Assembly: GCA_937907455.1 (NCBI GenBank)
Contig: CALESQ010000091.1
Span: 1 to 30,803 of the forward strand
Direction: 5' to 3'
DNA length: 30,803 nucleotides
DNA from: an uncultured Caldilineales bacterium
GTDB lineage: Bacteria; Chloroflexota; Anaerolineae; JAAEKA01
Shown: positions 13,923-22,400 of the stretch, piece after piece
Layout: each line of letters starts with the position of its first letter
Numbering within the stretch: the stretch's first letter is position 1
The notes under the pieces: generated by a model
Database searches by the model: none
Told to the model about the DNA's origin: nothing
The model's input: only the letters and a program-made list of their open reading frames with translations
Made by a program: the position numbers and the translations under genes

Positions 13923-15307
13923 GCAACGTATTAATTTGTGAGCTGCGTGGGCATCCACGCAACTATAACCGACATAGTGAGGATCAGATCAAGCGGTTGA
14001 TGGAAAGCCTGAAACGCTTTGGTCAGCCTAAGGAGATCGTGATCTGGGCGGTGGAGGCGGACGCGCCGCGACTGATCATCGCGGGGCATGGCCTGGTGGA
14101 GGCAGGGCTACGGTTGGGATGGGAGAGCCTGCGGGCAAGCGACATGACGGGCGTGTGGAGCGAAACGGAGGCATTGGCGTTTTTGGCAGCTGACAATGAG
14201 CTGGCGCGATTGGCGGACCCCGACGAGGCTGCGTTGGCCCAGCTTGCAGCAGAGCTGAATAATGTGGATGAAGAGCTGGCTGCGCTGGCCGCAGGTACGA
14301 AGGAATGGTTGTATGAACTTGTGGCACTTATGGGCAGCGTCGAGCAGGGCGAAGATGCTGGATCACAGGTGGATCGGGCCGAGGAGCTGCGGGCGAAGTG
14401 GGCGGTGGAAGTGGGGCAACTTTGGCGGCTGGGCGATCACCGGCTGATCTGCGGCGACTGTACCGATCCTGGAGTTGTGTCGCGTCTGATGGCCGGTGAG
14501 GTCGCCGACATTATGGTTACTGATCCACCCTATGGTGTACAGTATAGTCCTGAGTGGCGTGTTGCAGCGGGCTTGGGCCATTCTGAGCGTATGGGTAAGG
14601 TCGAAAACGATGATCGCGCCTCTTGGGCGATGGCATTTCGCCTTTTTCAAGGCAATGTTACCTATGTGTGGCATGCAGGTCTGTTGGGGGCAACGGTGGA
14701 GCGGGCATTAGCAACGTGCGGTTTTGAGCTACGCTCGCAAATCATCTGGGTGAAGAACCGATTTGCGTTATCCCGTGGCCAGTATCACTGGCGTCACGAA
14801 ACCTGCTTCTATGCGGTCCGTCGCGGCAGAAGCCCGGGCTGGGCAGGCGGACGCAAGCAGCAAACGGTATGGGCTGAGGTTGTAGATGGTTGGCAGCCAC
14901 AGGCTGATTTGTTTGCTGCGCGGGTGGATGCTGACACGCTGGTTGCGTTTGATTCTCATACCACTACGGTATGGGAGATTGCTGCTGGCGGTCAGGATAG
15001 CAAGACTATTCACTCAACCCAGAAGCCGTTAGAATGTTTTGAGCGGCCATTGCTTCATCATATGCCAGTGACTGGTATTGTATATGAGCCGTTTTGCGGT
15101 TCTGGTACAGCAATTATTGCATGTGAACGGCTTGGTCGTCGGTGTCGGGCTGTCGAACTTTCGCCGGGGTATGTCGCTGCGGCGCTGGAGCGCTGGGCGA
15201 TATTCACCGGTCAAACGCCTGTGCTGGAGACGAGCGATGGATGGATTGAACCTGACACTGCTGAAATCAATGTTGCCACGGCTGTACGAGCGGGAGAAGA
15301 CCGGTGA
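13919..15307 (+). CDS. ParB-domain DNA methyltransferase 2 (DPPY type)
   Basis: The 462-residue protein starts at GTG 13919, overlapping the previous stop by 3 bp (GTGA), with GGAGGT 6 bp upstream. The ParB-like N-terminal domain is the same as in its neighbour. The linker DRAEELR-KW…GQLWRLGDHRLICGDCTDP is similar but diverged, and the catalytic region differs: motif IV is TDPPYGV (about 201) and motif I is YEPFCGSGTAIIACERLGR (about 389). DPPY suggests an N6-adenine methyltransferase. The segment between motifs, which sets specificity, is unrelated enough to imply a different target. The two enzymes may therefore share a docking domain but mark different sites. Confidence 0.9.
   Translation: MSNVLICELRGHPRNYNRHSEDQIKRLMESLKRFGQPKEIVIWAVEADAPRLIIAGHGLVEAGLRLGWESLRASDMTGVWSETEALAFLAADNELARLADPDEAALAQLAAELNNVDEELAALAAGTKEWLYELVALMGSVEQGEDAGSQVDRAEELRAKWAVEVGQLWRLGDHRLICGDCTDPGVVSRLMAGEVADIMVTDPPYGVQYSPEWRVAAGLGHSERMGKVENDDRASWAMAFRLFQGNVTYVWHAGLLGATVERALATCGFELRSQIIWVKNRFALSRGQYHWRHETCFYAVRRGRSPGWAGGRKQQTVWAEVVDGWQPQADLFAARVDADTLVAFDSHTTTVWEIAAGGQDSKTIHSTQKPLECFERPLLHHMPVTGIVYEPFCGSGTAIIACERLGRRCRAVELSPGYVAAALERWAIFTGQTPVLETSDGWIEPDTAEINVATAVRAGEDR
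13938..14300 (+). repeat. 363-bp direct repeat, copy 2 (ParB domain)
   Basis: Second copy of the repeat at 12643-13005, offset by 1,295 bp. Downstream of it the two genes are clearly diverged paralogues, so this part has been homogenised or recently exchanged. Confidence 0.97.
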
Positions 15308-15902
15308 TGAAAAGGCACGCCGGGATTTGGTACGGGTGATCGAATTGATAGAACGGATTGAGGCGAAAGCTGCAGGGGTATCCAAAGACAGCGCATTCCC
15401 CGCGTCGCCGGCGACACCTGGCCAGGCGGCCAGCATCGCTGCCTTTGAGCGGCTGCGCAAGGGGGAGCAGGTGCTGGAGGCGGTGTGGTGGCAGGATTAT
15501 TGCGCGCTGCGCGCCGAGGGCTGGGATTGGCGCAAGGCGGTGTACATGGCCTGGGCCAGCGCGCCAGCGCGGGATCGCTGGCCTGCTACGCAGGATGAGT
15601 TGGCGACACAGTGTTTGGGATTGACCTCGGACCGCACGATCCGCAAATGGCGCGCACAAAACCCCGAGATTGAGGAGCGGATTGTCAAACTGCAGGCGGA
15701 GCCGCTGATGCGCCACCGGCGCGATGTGCTCGATGCGCTGGTGACTGTGGCCAGCACAGCAGACCCCAGATGCCACGCTGACCGGCGGATGTACCTTGAG
15801 ATAATAGGGGATTATCGCGCCAGCGCGAACATGAACGTGAGCATGACGCCGATTAGCATCATCGAGCTGGCGGATGACGAGGAGGCGGACGATGGCGCGT
15901 GA
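15237..15902 (+). CDS. Terminase small subunit
   Basis: The 221-residue product has the layout of a small terminase: a helical N-terminal part, then a DNA-binding segment with RWPATQDELATQCLGLTSDRTIRKWRAQNPEIEERIVKL, a typical helix-turn-helix for recognising the packaging site, and a helical C-terminus. The stop overlaps the start of the large subunit, the usual arrangement. ATG 15237 has GGAG 7 bp upstream and overlaps the end of the methyltransferase gene; ATG 15267 is an alternative. The coding sequence contains one of the 21-bp operator-like repeats (15798-15818). Confidence 0.8.
   Translation: MDGLNLTLLKSMLPRLYEREKTGDEKARRDLVRVIELIERIEAKAAGVSKDSAFPASPATPGQAASIAAFERLRKGEQVLEAVWWQDYCALRAEGWDWRKAVYMAWASAPARDRWPATQDELATQCLGLTSDRTIRKWRAQNPEIEERIVKLQAEPLMRHRRDVLDALVTVASTADPRCHADRRMYLEIIGDYRASANMNVSMTPISIIELADDEEADDGA
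15798..15818. promoter_or_regulatory. Dispersed operator-like inverted repeat, site 2
   Basis: GAGATAA-N7-TTATCGC, one mismatch from the palindrome. It lies inside the small terminase coding sequence, about 90 bp before the large terminase start. Confidence 0.55.
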
Positions 15903-17214
15903 CCTGGTGGAGATTGCGCCTGGTGGGCGGATGCGGCTGCACCCGCACGCCGGGCAACGACAGGCATGGCGCAGCGACAGGCGGTTTGTTTGCGTGCTGG
16001 CGGGCACGCAGGGAGGCAAAACGAGTTTCGGTCCGCATTGGCTGTACCGCGAAATTCAGCGGCGCGGGCCAGGCGACTACATGGTGGTGACGCCCACATT
16101 CCCGCTTTTAGAGATGAAAGCGCTGCCGGAATTCAAGCGGTTGTTTCAGGACTGGCTGCAATTGGGCACGTATGTCAGCAATCCGGTGCGCAAATTTACG
16201 TTCAGCAGTTTTGGCGGCTCGCGCACATTTGGCGCGAGCCGCGAGCCGCATCCGTTGACGCAGGTGTTTTTCGGCTACGCGGCGGACCCTGAGAGCCTGG
16301 AGAGTGCCACGGCCAAGGCGGCCTGGCTGGACGAGGCTGGCCAGAAAAAGTTCAAGCTGGGTTCGTGGCAGGCGATTTTGCGGCGGTTGAGCCTGGCACA
16401 GGGCCGGGTGCTGATCACCACCACGCCGTATAACCTGGGATGGCTGAAAACGGAAATTTGGGACGCCTGGCGGCGGGGCGATCCGGACATTGATGTGGTG
16501 CGGTTTGAGAGCGTGCTCAATCCACAATTTCCGCGCGCGGAATTCGAGCGGGCGCGCCGCACGTTGCCCGGCTGGAAATTTGATCTGTTTTACCGCGCGC
16601 TGTTCACGCGCCCGGCGGGACTGATCTACGATAGTTTCGATGAGGCGCAGCACCTGGTGCCGCGCTTTACGCTGCCGCCGCGCTGGCCGCGCTATCTGGG
16701 CCTGGATTTCGGTGGGGTGAACACCGCGGGAATGTTCTACGCGCAAAATCCGGACACGGGCGACGTGTATGCCTACCGCGAGTACCTGGCCGGCGGACGC
16801 ACGGCCGAGGAGCACGCCAGGCATTTGCTGGCCGGTGAGGCGGGTGTGCCGCAGTGCGTGGGTGGCAGCAAATCGGAGGGCCAGTGGCGACGCGAGTTCC
16901 AGCGGGGTGGCTTGCCGGTGCGCGCGCCAGCGATCGGCGATGTGGAGGTGGGCATTGACCGCGTCTATGCATTTCACCGCGGCCAGCCGGCTCAGCTCTA
17001 TGTATTTGACGATCTGGCGCAATATCTGGAGCAAAAACGCACGTACAGCCGTGAGCTGGATCAATTTGACCAGCCGACGGAGACGATTGAGGATAAGGAG
17101 ACCTATCATCTCCTCGATGCTGAGCGATATATTCTTGGTTGGCTGGCGGACAGGGCCACGGTGCAGCAGGGCGCGTTGGGCGCGTTGACGGACTATGCAG
17201 GTGTGACAGTGTGA
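15892..17214 (+). CDS. terL: Terminase large subunit, packaging ATPase and nuclease
   Basis: The 440-residue protein drives DNA into the procapsid and cuts it. The ATPase half has a Walker A-like loop VLAGTQGGKTSFG (about 38-50) and a Walker B region AAWLDEAGQKK, followed by the coupling stretch ILRRLSLAQGRVLITTTPYNLGWL. The nuclease half begins with YLGLDFGGVNTAGMFYAQ, the first acidic cluster of the RNase H-like fold, and continues to the conserved C-terminal aspartates. GGAGG lies close to the ATG at 15892; the gene overlaps the small subunit by 11 bp. Confidence 0.92.
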   Translation: MARDLVEIAPGGRMRLHPHAGQRQAWRSDRRFVCVLAGTQGGKTSFGPHWLYREIQRRGPGDYMVVTPTFPLLEMKALPEFKRLFQDWLQLGTYVSNPVRKFTFSSFGGSRTFGASREPHPLTQVFFGYAADPESLESATAKAAWLDEAGQKKFKLGSWQAILRRLSLAQGRVLITTTPYNLGWLKTEIWDAWRRGDPDIDVVRFESVLNPQFPRAEFERARRTLPGWKFDLFYRALFTRPAGLIYDSFDEAQHLVPRFTLPPRWPRYLGLDFGGVNTAGMFYAQNPDTGDVYAYREYLAGGRTAEEHARHLLAGEAGVPQCVGGSKSEGQWRREFQRGGLPVRAPAIGDVEVGIDRVYAFHRGQPAQLYVFDDLAQYLEQKRTYSRELDQFDQPTETIEDKETYHLLDAERYILGWLADRATVQQGALGALTDYAGVTV

Positions 17215-17246
17215 GGATAACGATGGCAAGTGTAAGGAGCAGAGTT

Positions 17247-18812
17247 ATGGCAGCAGTGCACGCATTTCGCAATCCGCCTGCGGGCGGTGATGGCTTTGGC
17301 GACGGGCGTAAGCGTCGCTATCAATGGTTTTGGCGGTTGTATTGGAACACGGCCTACGACGACCTGACCGCGTACGCGGCTAATTATGGGCAGGGGGCTG
17401 CGCGGTTGTATCGCTATACGCGTGGGGTGCGCAACCCTGTGGGGCGATATGTGGATTTTTACATTGCCAATGTGTGGGGTGGACCGCTGGACTTGGCCGC
17501 AGGCGACGGCAAAACTATGCCCAGCGCGTTGCCGATCTTCGCGAACAACGCCGCGCTGCCCGCGGCGATTGCCAAAATCTGGCAATGGAGCAACTGGGCT
17601 GCGCGGCGCGATATTGTGCCGTTGCACAGCACGACCTTGGGCGATGCGTTTGTGGTGGTGACTGATCGCCCGGCCAGCCGGCGTTGTTATTTGCGTGTGC
17701 GTTGGCCCGGCGAGGTGGCAGACGTGGACTGGGACGATTTTGGCCATATCAAACGGCTGGTGGTGGAGTATAGCACCCGCGATGAGCGTGGAACGGGCTA
17801 CACCTACCGCGAGGTGACCGAGCACCCGCGCGTGTGGGGCGGTGAGTGGACGCGTGTGCAGACGTTTCGCGATGGCAAATTGTTTGCATACCCGGAAAAT
17901 ACCAACGCGAACGGGGTGGCGGTAGCCAGTTGGACGGTGCCCTACACGTTTGTGCCCGCGGTGCATATCCCCTGGCGCGATGTGGGCCAGGGGTGGGGGG
18001 CGGTGGGCTATGGCAAAACACAGGGCAAAATTGATGCGGCCAATGCGCTGGCCAGCCAGATCGCCGATCAGGTGGGCAAGGCGGTGAACACGCCGCTGGT
18101 TGCATATGGCATCCAGGCAGGCGATGTGCAGGTGCAGCAGAGCGAGGACGGTGTGCCGGTGCTGTACGTAAATCGGCCACCGTCTGAGGCGCGGATTGAG
18201 CCGATGATCGGCGATTTGAACCTGGAGCATGGACTGGCGGTGCTGCAGGGACAGCTCGATGAGATCAAAGCTGACCTGAGCGAGTTGCGCATGGAGGAGG
18301 CGTTGCGACAGGGGATGAGTGGCGAGGCGCTGGGACGTGCGTACAGCGATGTGTACGCACGCATTCAGAGCGTGCGGGCGGTGCATGATGCGGCGCTGGT
18401 GCGTGCGCAGCAAATGGCAATTGCCATTGCGGGCGCGGGGCGCTACGATGCTGCATTCGCGGGGTTCGGTATGGATAGTTTCGGGCGCGGGGCGCTGGAT
18501 CATGCGATCGGTAACCGGCCGGTGTTGCCACGGACGAATGCGGAGCAGATGAGCGAGGAGCGTGACCGCTGGACGATAATCAGGGACGCTGTGACGGCGG
18601 GCGTGCCGCTGGCAACGGCGCTGCGTGAGCTGGGCGGCTGGAGCAAGGCGCAGATCCGTGCGTTGCTGCGCGAGGTGGAGCAGGAGCGCACGCGTCAGGC
18701 AGATTTGAGCCAGATGATGCTGGATGCGGCGCGGCGGCGCTTTGATGCAGGCGATGGTGGGGCGGCGGATGAGACTGACGACGAGGACGCAGGCGATGAG
18801 CCAGGCGATTGA
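17247..18812 (+). CDS. Portal protein
   Basis: The 521-residue protein follows the large terminase directly and has the size and features of a portal: RVxN-like WFWRLYWNTAYDDLTAYAANYG…YRYTRGVRNPVGRYVDFYIANVWGG near the start, a wing region, and a long helical C-terminal part with ELRMEEALRQGMSGEALGRAYSDVYARIQSVRAVHDAA. Twelve copies form the ring through which DNA passes. I chose ATG 17247 because AAGGAG stands 7 bp upstream; an ATG at 17223 lacks such a site. The acidic tail (DETDDEDAGDEPGD) overlaps the next gene. Confidence 0.88.
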   Translation: MAAVHAFRNPPAGGDGFGDGRKRRYQWFWRLYWNTAYDDLTAYAANYGQGAARLYRYTRGVRNPVGRYVDFYIANVWGGPLDLAAGDGKTMPSALPIFANNAALPAAIAKIWQWSNWAARRDIVPLHSTTLGDAFVVVTDRPASRRCYLRVRWPGEVADVDWDDFGHIKRLVVEYSTRDERGTGYTYREVTEHPRVWGGEWTRVQTFRDGKLFAYPENTNANGVAVASWTVPYTFVPAVHIPWRDVGQGWGAVGYGKTQGKIDAANALASQIADQVGKAVNTPLVAYGIQAGDVQVQQSEDGVPVLYVNRPPSEARIEPMIGDLNLEHGLAVLQGQLDEIKADLSELRMEEALRQGMSGEALGRAYSDVYARIQSVRAVHDAALVRAQQMAIAIAGAGRYDAAFAGFGMDSFGRGALDHAIGNRPVLPRTNAEQMSEERDRWTIIRDAVTAGVPLATALRELGGWSKAQIRALLREVEQERTRQADLSQMMLDAARRRFDAGDGGAADETDDEDAGDEPGD

Positions 18813-19794
18813 TCCTGAGATTATCCGCGTGATGCGGCGATTCCGGCGTGCGTTGGATGTGCGCGAGGCCGCCACGATGCGGGAGATGGCGGCGGCCTGG
18901 GTGCGCATGGAGAGCGGGCTGGGCGAGGTGTTGGCCGCACTGAGCGATGAGATCGCGAGCCGCCAGGCCGCGGGGCAGACGGTGACGGCTGACCTGGTGC
19001 GGCTGTCCCGGCGTTACCTCGATTTGCAGCAACAGGCCCAGGCGCAGATCGGCTTGTATGCGGATTGGGCTGCGGTGCGCATCGGTGCGGAGCAGCGCTG
19101 GATGGCATGGGCTGGGATTGAGCACGCAGCGGCGCTGGCGCGCATCGGGGTGGCGGGTGGTTTCGACGTGTTGCCAGTGGAGGCGTTGGAGGCAATGGTG
19201 GGATATGTGGCTGATGGCTCACCGCTGCGCGCGTATTTTGCGCGGCTGTATCCGGCGGCGACGCAGGGTATTATGGATGCGCTGGTGACGGCGATTGCGC
19301 GCGGACTGGGGCCGCGGCAAACGGCGGCGACATTGCGCGATGGTCTGGGTGTGGCTGCACGCACGGCGATCAACAGCGCGCGCACGGAACCGCTGCGGGT
19401 GTACCGCGAGGCCAGCTTGCAGCAATATCGCGCAGGGGGCACGGTGGATGGCTATCTGCGGGTGGCGGCGAAAAGCCAACGCACCTGCATGGCGTGTCTG
19501 GCTAAAGATGGGGTGTGGGTCCCGCTGACGACGGCGTTTGAGGAGCACAACCAGGGGCGTTGTCGGCCTGTACCGGCGCGCCAGGGAGCGACGCTGCCAG
19601 GCACGAACGGGCTGGACTGGTTTCGCGGTCAGCCTGAGCAGGTGCAGCGGCTGATGTTGGGCAAGGGGCGCTTTGCGGCCTGGCAGGCGGGCAAATTCGA
19701 CCTGAGCGACATCGCCAAACTGCATCAGGATGACGTATGGGGCAACGCATGGCAGGAGCGTAGCCTGCGGGAGCTGGTGGCGCATGAGCAATGA
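18796..19794 (+). CDS. MuF/SPP1 gp7-like head morphogenesis protein
   Basis: The 332-residue protein lies right after the portal, where MuF-type minor head proteins are found. The C-terminal part shows the family pattern: RTAINSARTEPLRVYREASLQQYRAG, SQRTCMACLAKDGVWVPL with paired cysteines, and EEHNQGRCRPVP with His and Cys. The N-terminal two thirds are helical and probably contact the portal inside the head. ATG 18796 is chosen; it overlaps the portal gene by 17 bp. Earlier in-frame ATGs would lengthen the overlap. Confidence 0.85.
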   Translation: MSQAIDPEIIRVMRRFRRALDVREAATMREMAAAWVRMESGLGEVLAALSDEIASRQAAGQTVTADLVRLSRRYLDLQQQAQAQIGLYADWAAVRIGAEQRWMAWAGIEHAAALARIGVAGGFDVLPVEALEAMVGYVADGSPLRAYFARLYPAATQGIMDALVTAIARGLGPRQTAATLRDGLGVAARTAINSARTEPLRVYREASLQQYRAGGTVDGYLRVAAKSQRTCMACLAKDGVWVPLTTAFEEHNQGRCRPVPARQGATLPGTNGLDWFRGQPEQVQRLMLGKGRFAAWQAGKFDLSDIAKLHQDDVWGNAWQERSLRELVAHEQ

Positions 19795-20017
19795 CCCTCG
19801 CGATAATGGGGAGTTATCGCCAGAGGCGGCTGCGGCAACGTTTTGCGCGCAAAACACGGCTACGCTGTATTGCCGTCGTTGCGGCGCAACCCTGGGCACG
19901 ACCTCGGCGCTGACGCTGACGCTGGGGGGCGTGGTGATCAATCAGCGCGTGCAGTTGAGCTGTATGGTGTGCGGCGCGGTGCGCACGTGGCGACCGCTGT
20001 TGCCGCCGTTGACATGA
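19784..20017 (+). CDS. Small zinc-ribbon protein
   Basis: The 77-residue protein has two CxxC knuckles, YCRRCG (about residue 30) and SCMVCG (about 60), spaced as in a zinc ribbon. The two strands between them (LTLTLGGVVINQRVQL) fit that fold. It starts inside the end of the MuF-like gene and is likely coupled to it. Com-like zinc proteins of Mu act on translation, but similarity is only in the fold. Codons 6-12 contain operator-like site 3, and its end holds a promoter for the next region. Confidence 0.7.
   Translation: MSNDPRDNGELSPEAAAATFCAQNTATLYCRRCGATLGTTSALTLTLGGVVINQRVQLSCMVCGAVRTWRPLLPPLT
19800..19820. promoter_or_regulatory. Dispersed operator-like inverted repeat, site 3
   Basis: A perfect GCGATAA-N7-TTATCGC palindrome at the 5' end of the zinc-ribbon gene, about 190 bp before the strong promoter at 20009. 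Confidence 0.7.
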
Positions 20018-20037
20018 CGTTTTTTGTGTGTTATCAT
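20009..20037 (+). promoter_or_regulatory. Strong promoter within the structural gene block
   Basis: A perfect TTGACA (20009-20014), 17-bp spacer and TATCAT (20032-20037). The -35 overlaps the end of the zinc-ribbon gene. Transcription would start near 20044 and meet a strong terminator at 20108. Confidence 0.8.
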
Positions 20038-20043
20038 TAAAAC

Positions 20044-20150
20044 GATCGCTGATCGGTACCCTGCGCTTTCCAGACAGGAGACAGGCTGCCGACCGCATCG
20101 GGAGATGAGCGCCCGACAACTCTGCACAGGGTTGTCGGGCGCTTTCTTTT
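20044..20150 (+). ncRNA. Predicted short terminated RNA or attenuated leader
   Basis: The promoter at 20009-20037 and the terminator at 20108-20150 delimit an RNA of about 100 nt without a credible reading frame. It contains a small 5' hairpin CGATC-GCT-GATCG. It may be a phage small RNA, or a leader in which read-through controls capsid expression. This rests only on the paired signals. Confidence 0.45.
20108..20150 (+). terminator. Strong intrinsic terminator
   Basis: AGCGCCCGACAAC (20108-20120) and GTTGTCGGGCGCT (20131-20143) form a perfect 13-bp stem with a 10-nt loop, followed by TTCTTTT. It stands between the terminase-portal genes and the scaffold-capsid genes, 49 bp before the scaffold ATG. 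Confidence 0.92.
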
Positions 20151-20198
20151 GTTCGGCAGTACCCACGGGTCGCACCCGCAACAGCGAGGAGATGGGCA

Positions 20199-20840
20199 AT
20201 GGATCGAATGCGTAAGAACAACTACGGTATGCGGATTGTGCGGATGGCTGACAATGGCGCAAGCAGCAGTGGTGGCAGCGGCAACGCCGCCTCCGCTGCG
20301 ACGGAGGAAGGTCAACCGCAGCGCAGCTCGGACGCGCCGCCGGCGAGCTGGGATGAGATTTTTCAGCACGAGCGGTTCAAGCAATTGCTCGATCGGGCGA
20401 AAAGGGCTGAAGGTGAGCTGGCGAAGGTGACCAAAACCCAGGCGGACGCGGAAGAGGCTAAACTGCGTGAGCAGCAGCGCTTCGAAGAGTTGTACAAAAA
20501 TTCAGAGCGGCGCGCGGCTGATTTGGAGTTGAAGCTGGCTGAGGCCGCAGAGCGTTTCGACAACGAGCGCAAACGTCAGGCGGTGGAGGCTGCAGCCCGG
20601 GCACATGAACCGAAATTCCGCGCGGATGCGCTGGGGGATCTGCCGCTGTTCGTTGACCTGGCTACGCTGACGATCGGTGAGGATGGCAAGATCAGCGGTG
20701 CGGAGGCTGTGATTAAGGCGTTGGCCAAGGAGCGTCCGTATATGCTGGATACGCAGCGCACTGACCCCGGATCGCCGGCGGGGAAAAAACCGGCGGGCGC
20801 GGCGCACTCTGTGGCGTCGGGCAAACCGTTGACATTGTAA
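20199..20840 (+). CDS. Scaffold/capsid assembly protein
   Basis: The 213-residue protein lies just before the decoration and capsid genes. It has a low-complexity N-terminus, a charged coiled coil from about residue 50 to 135 (LLDRAKRAEGELAKVTKTQ, LREQQRFEELYKNSERRAADLELKLAEAAERFDNE) and a C-terminal globular segment (FVDLATLTIGEDGKISGAEAVIKALAKERPYML) typical of gp20/DUF4355-like scaffolds. It would guide capsid assembly and then leave. GAGGAG precedes the ATG. Confidence 0.82.
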   Translation: MDRMRKNNYGMRIVRMADNGASSSGGSGNAASAATEEGQPQRSSDAPPASWDEIFQHERFKQLLDRAKRAEGELAKVTKTQADAEEAKLREQQRFEELYKNSERRAADLELKLAEAAERFDNERKRQAVEAAARAHEPKFRADALGDLPLFVDLATLTIGEDGKISGAEAVIKALAKERPYMLDTQRTDPGSPAGKKPAGAAHSVASGKPLTL

Positions 20841-20856
20841 TTGTAGGAGGTTTGAG

Positions 20857-21276
20857 ATGGGTAATTTGGCTGTAACTGCCACGCAGGTGGCGGTGGTGTT
20901 CCCGGAAAAGGCAGAAATCTGGCCAGCGGTGGCGGGTGTAGCTGTCGAGGCGGGCAACGTGGTGTATCAGATTGCGGCCAGCGGTCGCATGGGGTTGGCT
21001 GATGAGGACGACGGCGCTGAGACCAGCCTGGTGTGGGGTGTTGCGCTGAAACGGGCGGGGCCGGGGCAGGGTTTGGATGTGCTGCGCCGCGGCCATGTGT
21101 TCGGGTTTGACCTGAGTGGGCTGGATGCCGGGGCGGCGGTGAGCCTGAGCGCGACGCCGGGCGCGCTGCTGGACACGGGCGCAACGACGAACATTGTGGG
21201 CCGCGTGGTGCGTTTGACCGATGCGGCGGGCACCAAGGTTTTGTATGTGGATTGTTCGCTGGGCGCGGTGAGCTAG
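20857..21276 (+). CDS. Capsid decoration/cement-like protein
   Basis: The 139-residue beta-rich protein lies between scaffold and major capsid. The patterns VAVEAGNVVYQIAASGRMGLADED and LVWGVALKRAGPGQGLDVLRRGHVFGFDLSG resemble DUF2190-type capsid cement proteins, which coat and stabilise the shell. A strong ribosome binding site (AGGAGG) lies before the ATG. The position strongly supports a head role; the exact family is less certain. Confidence 0.7.
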   Translation: MGNLAVTATQVAVVFPEKAEIWPAVAGVAVEAGNVVYQIAASGRMGLADEDDGAETSLVWGVALKRAGPGQGLDVLRRGHVFGFDLSGLDAGAAVSLSATPGALLDTGATTNIVGRVVRLTDAAGTKVLYVDCSLGAVS

Positions 21277-21313
21277 CCAGCGTGGGCTGAGTTTGAGTGT
21301 AAGGAGCAGGACG

Positions 21314-22390
21314 ATGAGTGCAATTTATGGGGCTTTGGGCCTTAATGACGGCGACCGGGTGTTTCTGAGTACGCTGGGCCAGCAGGTGGTGTACGACGCG
21401 GTCAACCAGGTGTATGCGGATTTTGCGGACAACGTGGCCACGGCGCAGGGTGTGTTTGTGGAGCGCACTACGCCGCAGTATTCGATCAAATACAAGCTGC
21501 CTGGTGGCGGACGGATGCAGCGCAAAGGCTCGCAGAGCCAGGCTGGCGCGGTGCGGGCGGCGGGTGAGTGGAGCGTGGCGCTGCCGCTGGAGGAATTCGG
21601 CGATGCGGTGGCAGCGGATCGGGTTACGTATGCGTACATGACTACGCAGGACCTGGACCGCCACGTGCAATCTGTGCAGTTGCGTTATCTGAACACGGTG
21701 CGCCACGAGATGCTGCGGGCGCTGCTGAACAACACGGCGCGGCCATTTGTGGACGATATCCACGGCGATCTGACGATCCAGCCGCTGGCCAACGGCGATA
21801 GCGTGGTCTATCCGCCGACGCTGGGCAGCGAAACGGAGATGGGTGACACGCACTATCTGGTGAGTGGCTATGCGCCCGGCGCGATCAGCAACAGCAACGA
21901 TCCGTATGCAACTATGCGCGACGAGTTGGAGGAGCATTTCGGTGCGCCGACGGGTGGCAGCAATATCGTCTGTTTCATCAACCCGGCGCAACGGGCGCTG
22001 ACCGGCGCGCTGAACGATTTCAGCGAGGTGCCACAGCGGTTTGTGCAGCCCGGCGATGACACGGCGCAGGCTGTGGGCGCGTTTGCTAACCTGCCGGGCA
22101 CGGTGCTGGGCTATGTGTCCGGGGTGTGGGTGGCGGAGTGGCGATATATGCCACCCAATTACATCATGGCCGTACACATGGATGCGCCGTGTCCGTTGCT
22201 GCGCCGCGAGGATCCGGTGGAAACGGGTCTGGCGGGCGGTCTGCAACTGGTGGCCGAGAGCCAGGTCTATCCGTTCACCCAGAGCCACTACAGTGCGCGT
22301 TTTGGCTACGGCGTGGGCAACCGGCTGAACGGCGTGGTGATGGAGCTGGGCACGGGCGGCAGCTATACCATCCCCACGGCGTACGTGTAG
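21314..22390 (+). CDS. Major capsid protein
   Basis: The 358-residue protein, in the position of the shell protein, is followed by the connectors. It has a mixed alpha/beta pattern expected for the HK97 fold: an E-loop-like region with RTTPQYSIKYKLPGGGRMQRKGSQSQ, a long helix near QDLDRHVQSVQLRYLNTVRHEMLRALLNN, and a C-terminal domain ending NRLNGVVMELGTGGSYTIPTAYV. No protease precedes it, so the scaffold is a separate protein and maturation may not need cleavage. ATG 21314 has AAGGAG 9 bp upstream. Confidence 0.87.
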   Translation: MSAIYGALGLNDGDRVFLSTLGQQVVYDAVNQVYADFADNVATAQGVFVERTTPQYSIKYKLPGGGRMQRKGSQSQAGAVRAAGEWSVALPLEEFGDAVAADRVTYAYMTTQDLDRHVQSVQLRYLNTVRHEMLRALLNNTARPFVDDIHGDLTIQPLANGDSVVYPPTLGSETEMGDTHYLVSGYAPGAISNSNDPYATMRDELEEHFGAPTGGSNIVCFINPAQRALTGALNDFSEVPQRFVQPGDDTAQAVGAFANLPGTVLGYVSGVWVAEWRYMPPNYIMAVHMDAPCPLLRREDPVETGLAGGLQLVAESQVYPFTQSHYSARFGYGVGNRLNGVVMELGTGGSYTIPTAYV

Positions 22391-22400
22391 GCGGTGCAGC

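Noticed and set aside
12627..15307. Restriction-modification system
   Set aside because: Two methyltransferases are present but no endonuclease-like gene adjoins them; they look like phage protective enzymes.
16108..17229. Open frame of 373 codons on the minus strand
   Set aside because: Shadow of the large terminase gene.
17193..18908. Open frame of 571 codons on the minus strand
   Set aside because: Shadow of the portal gene, with no domain pattern.
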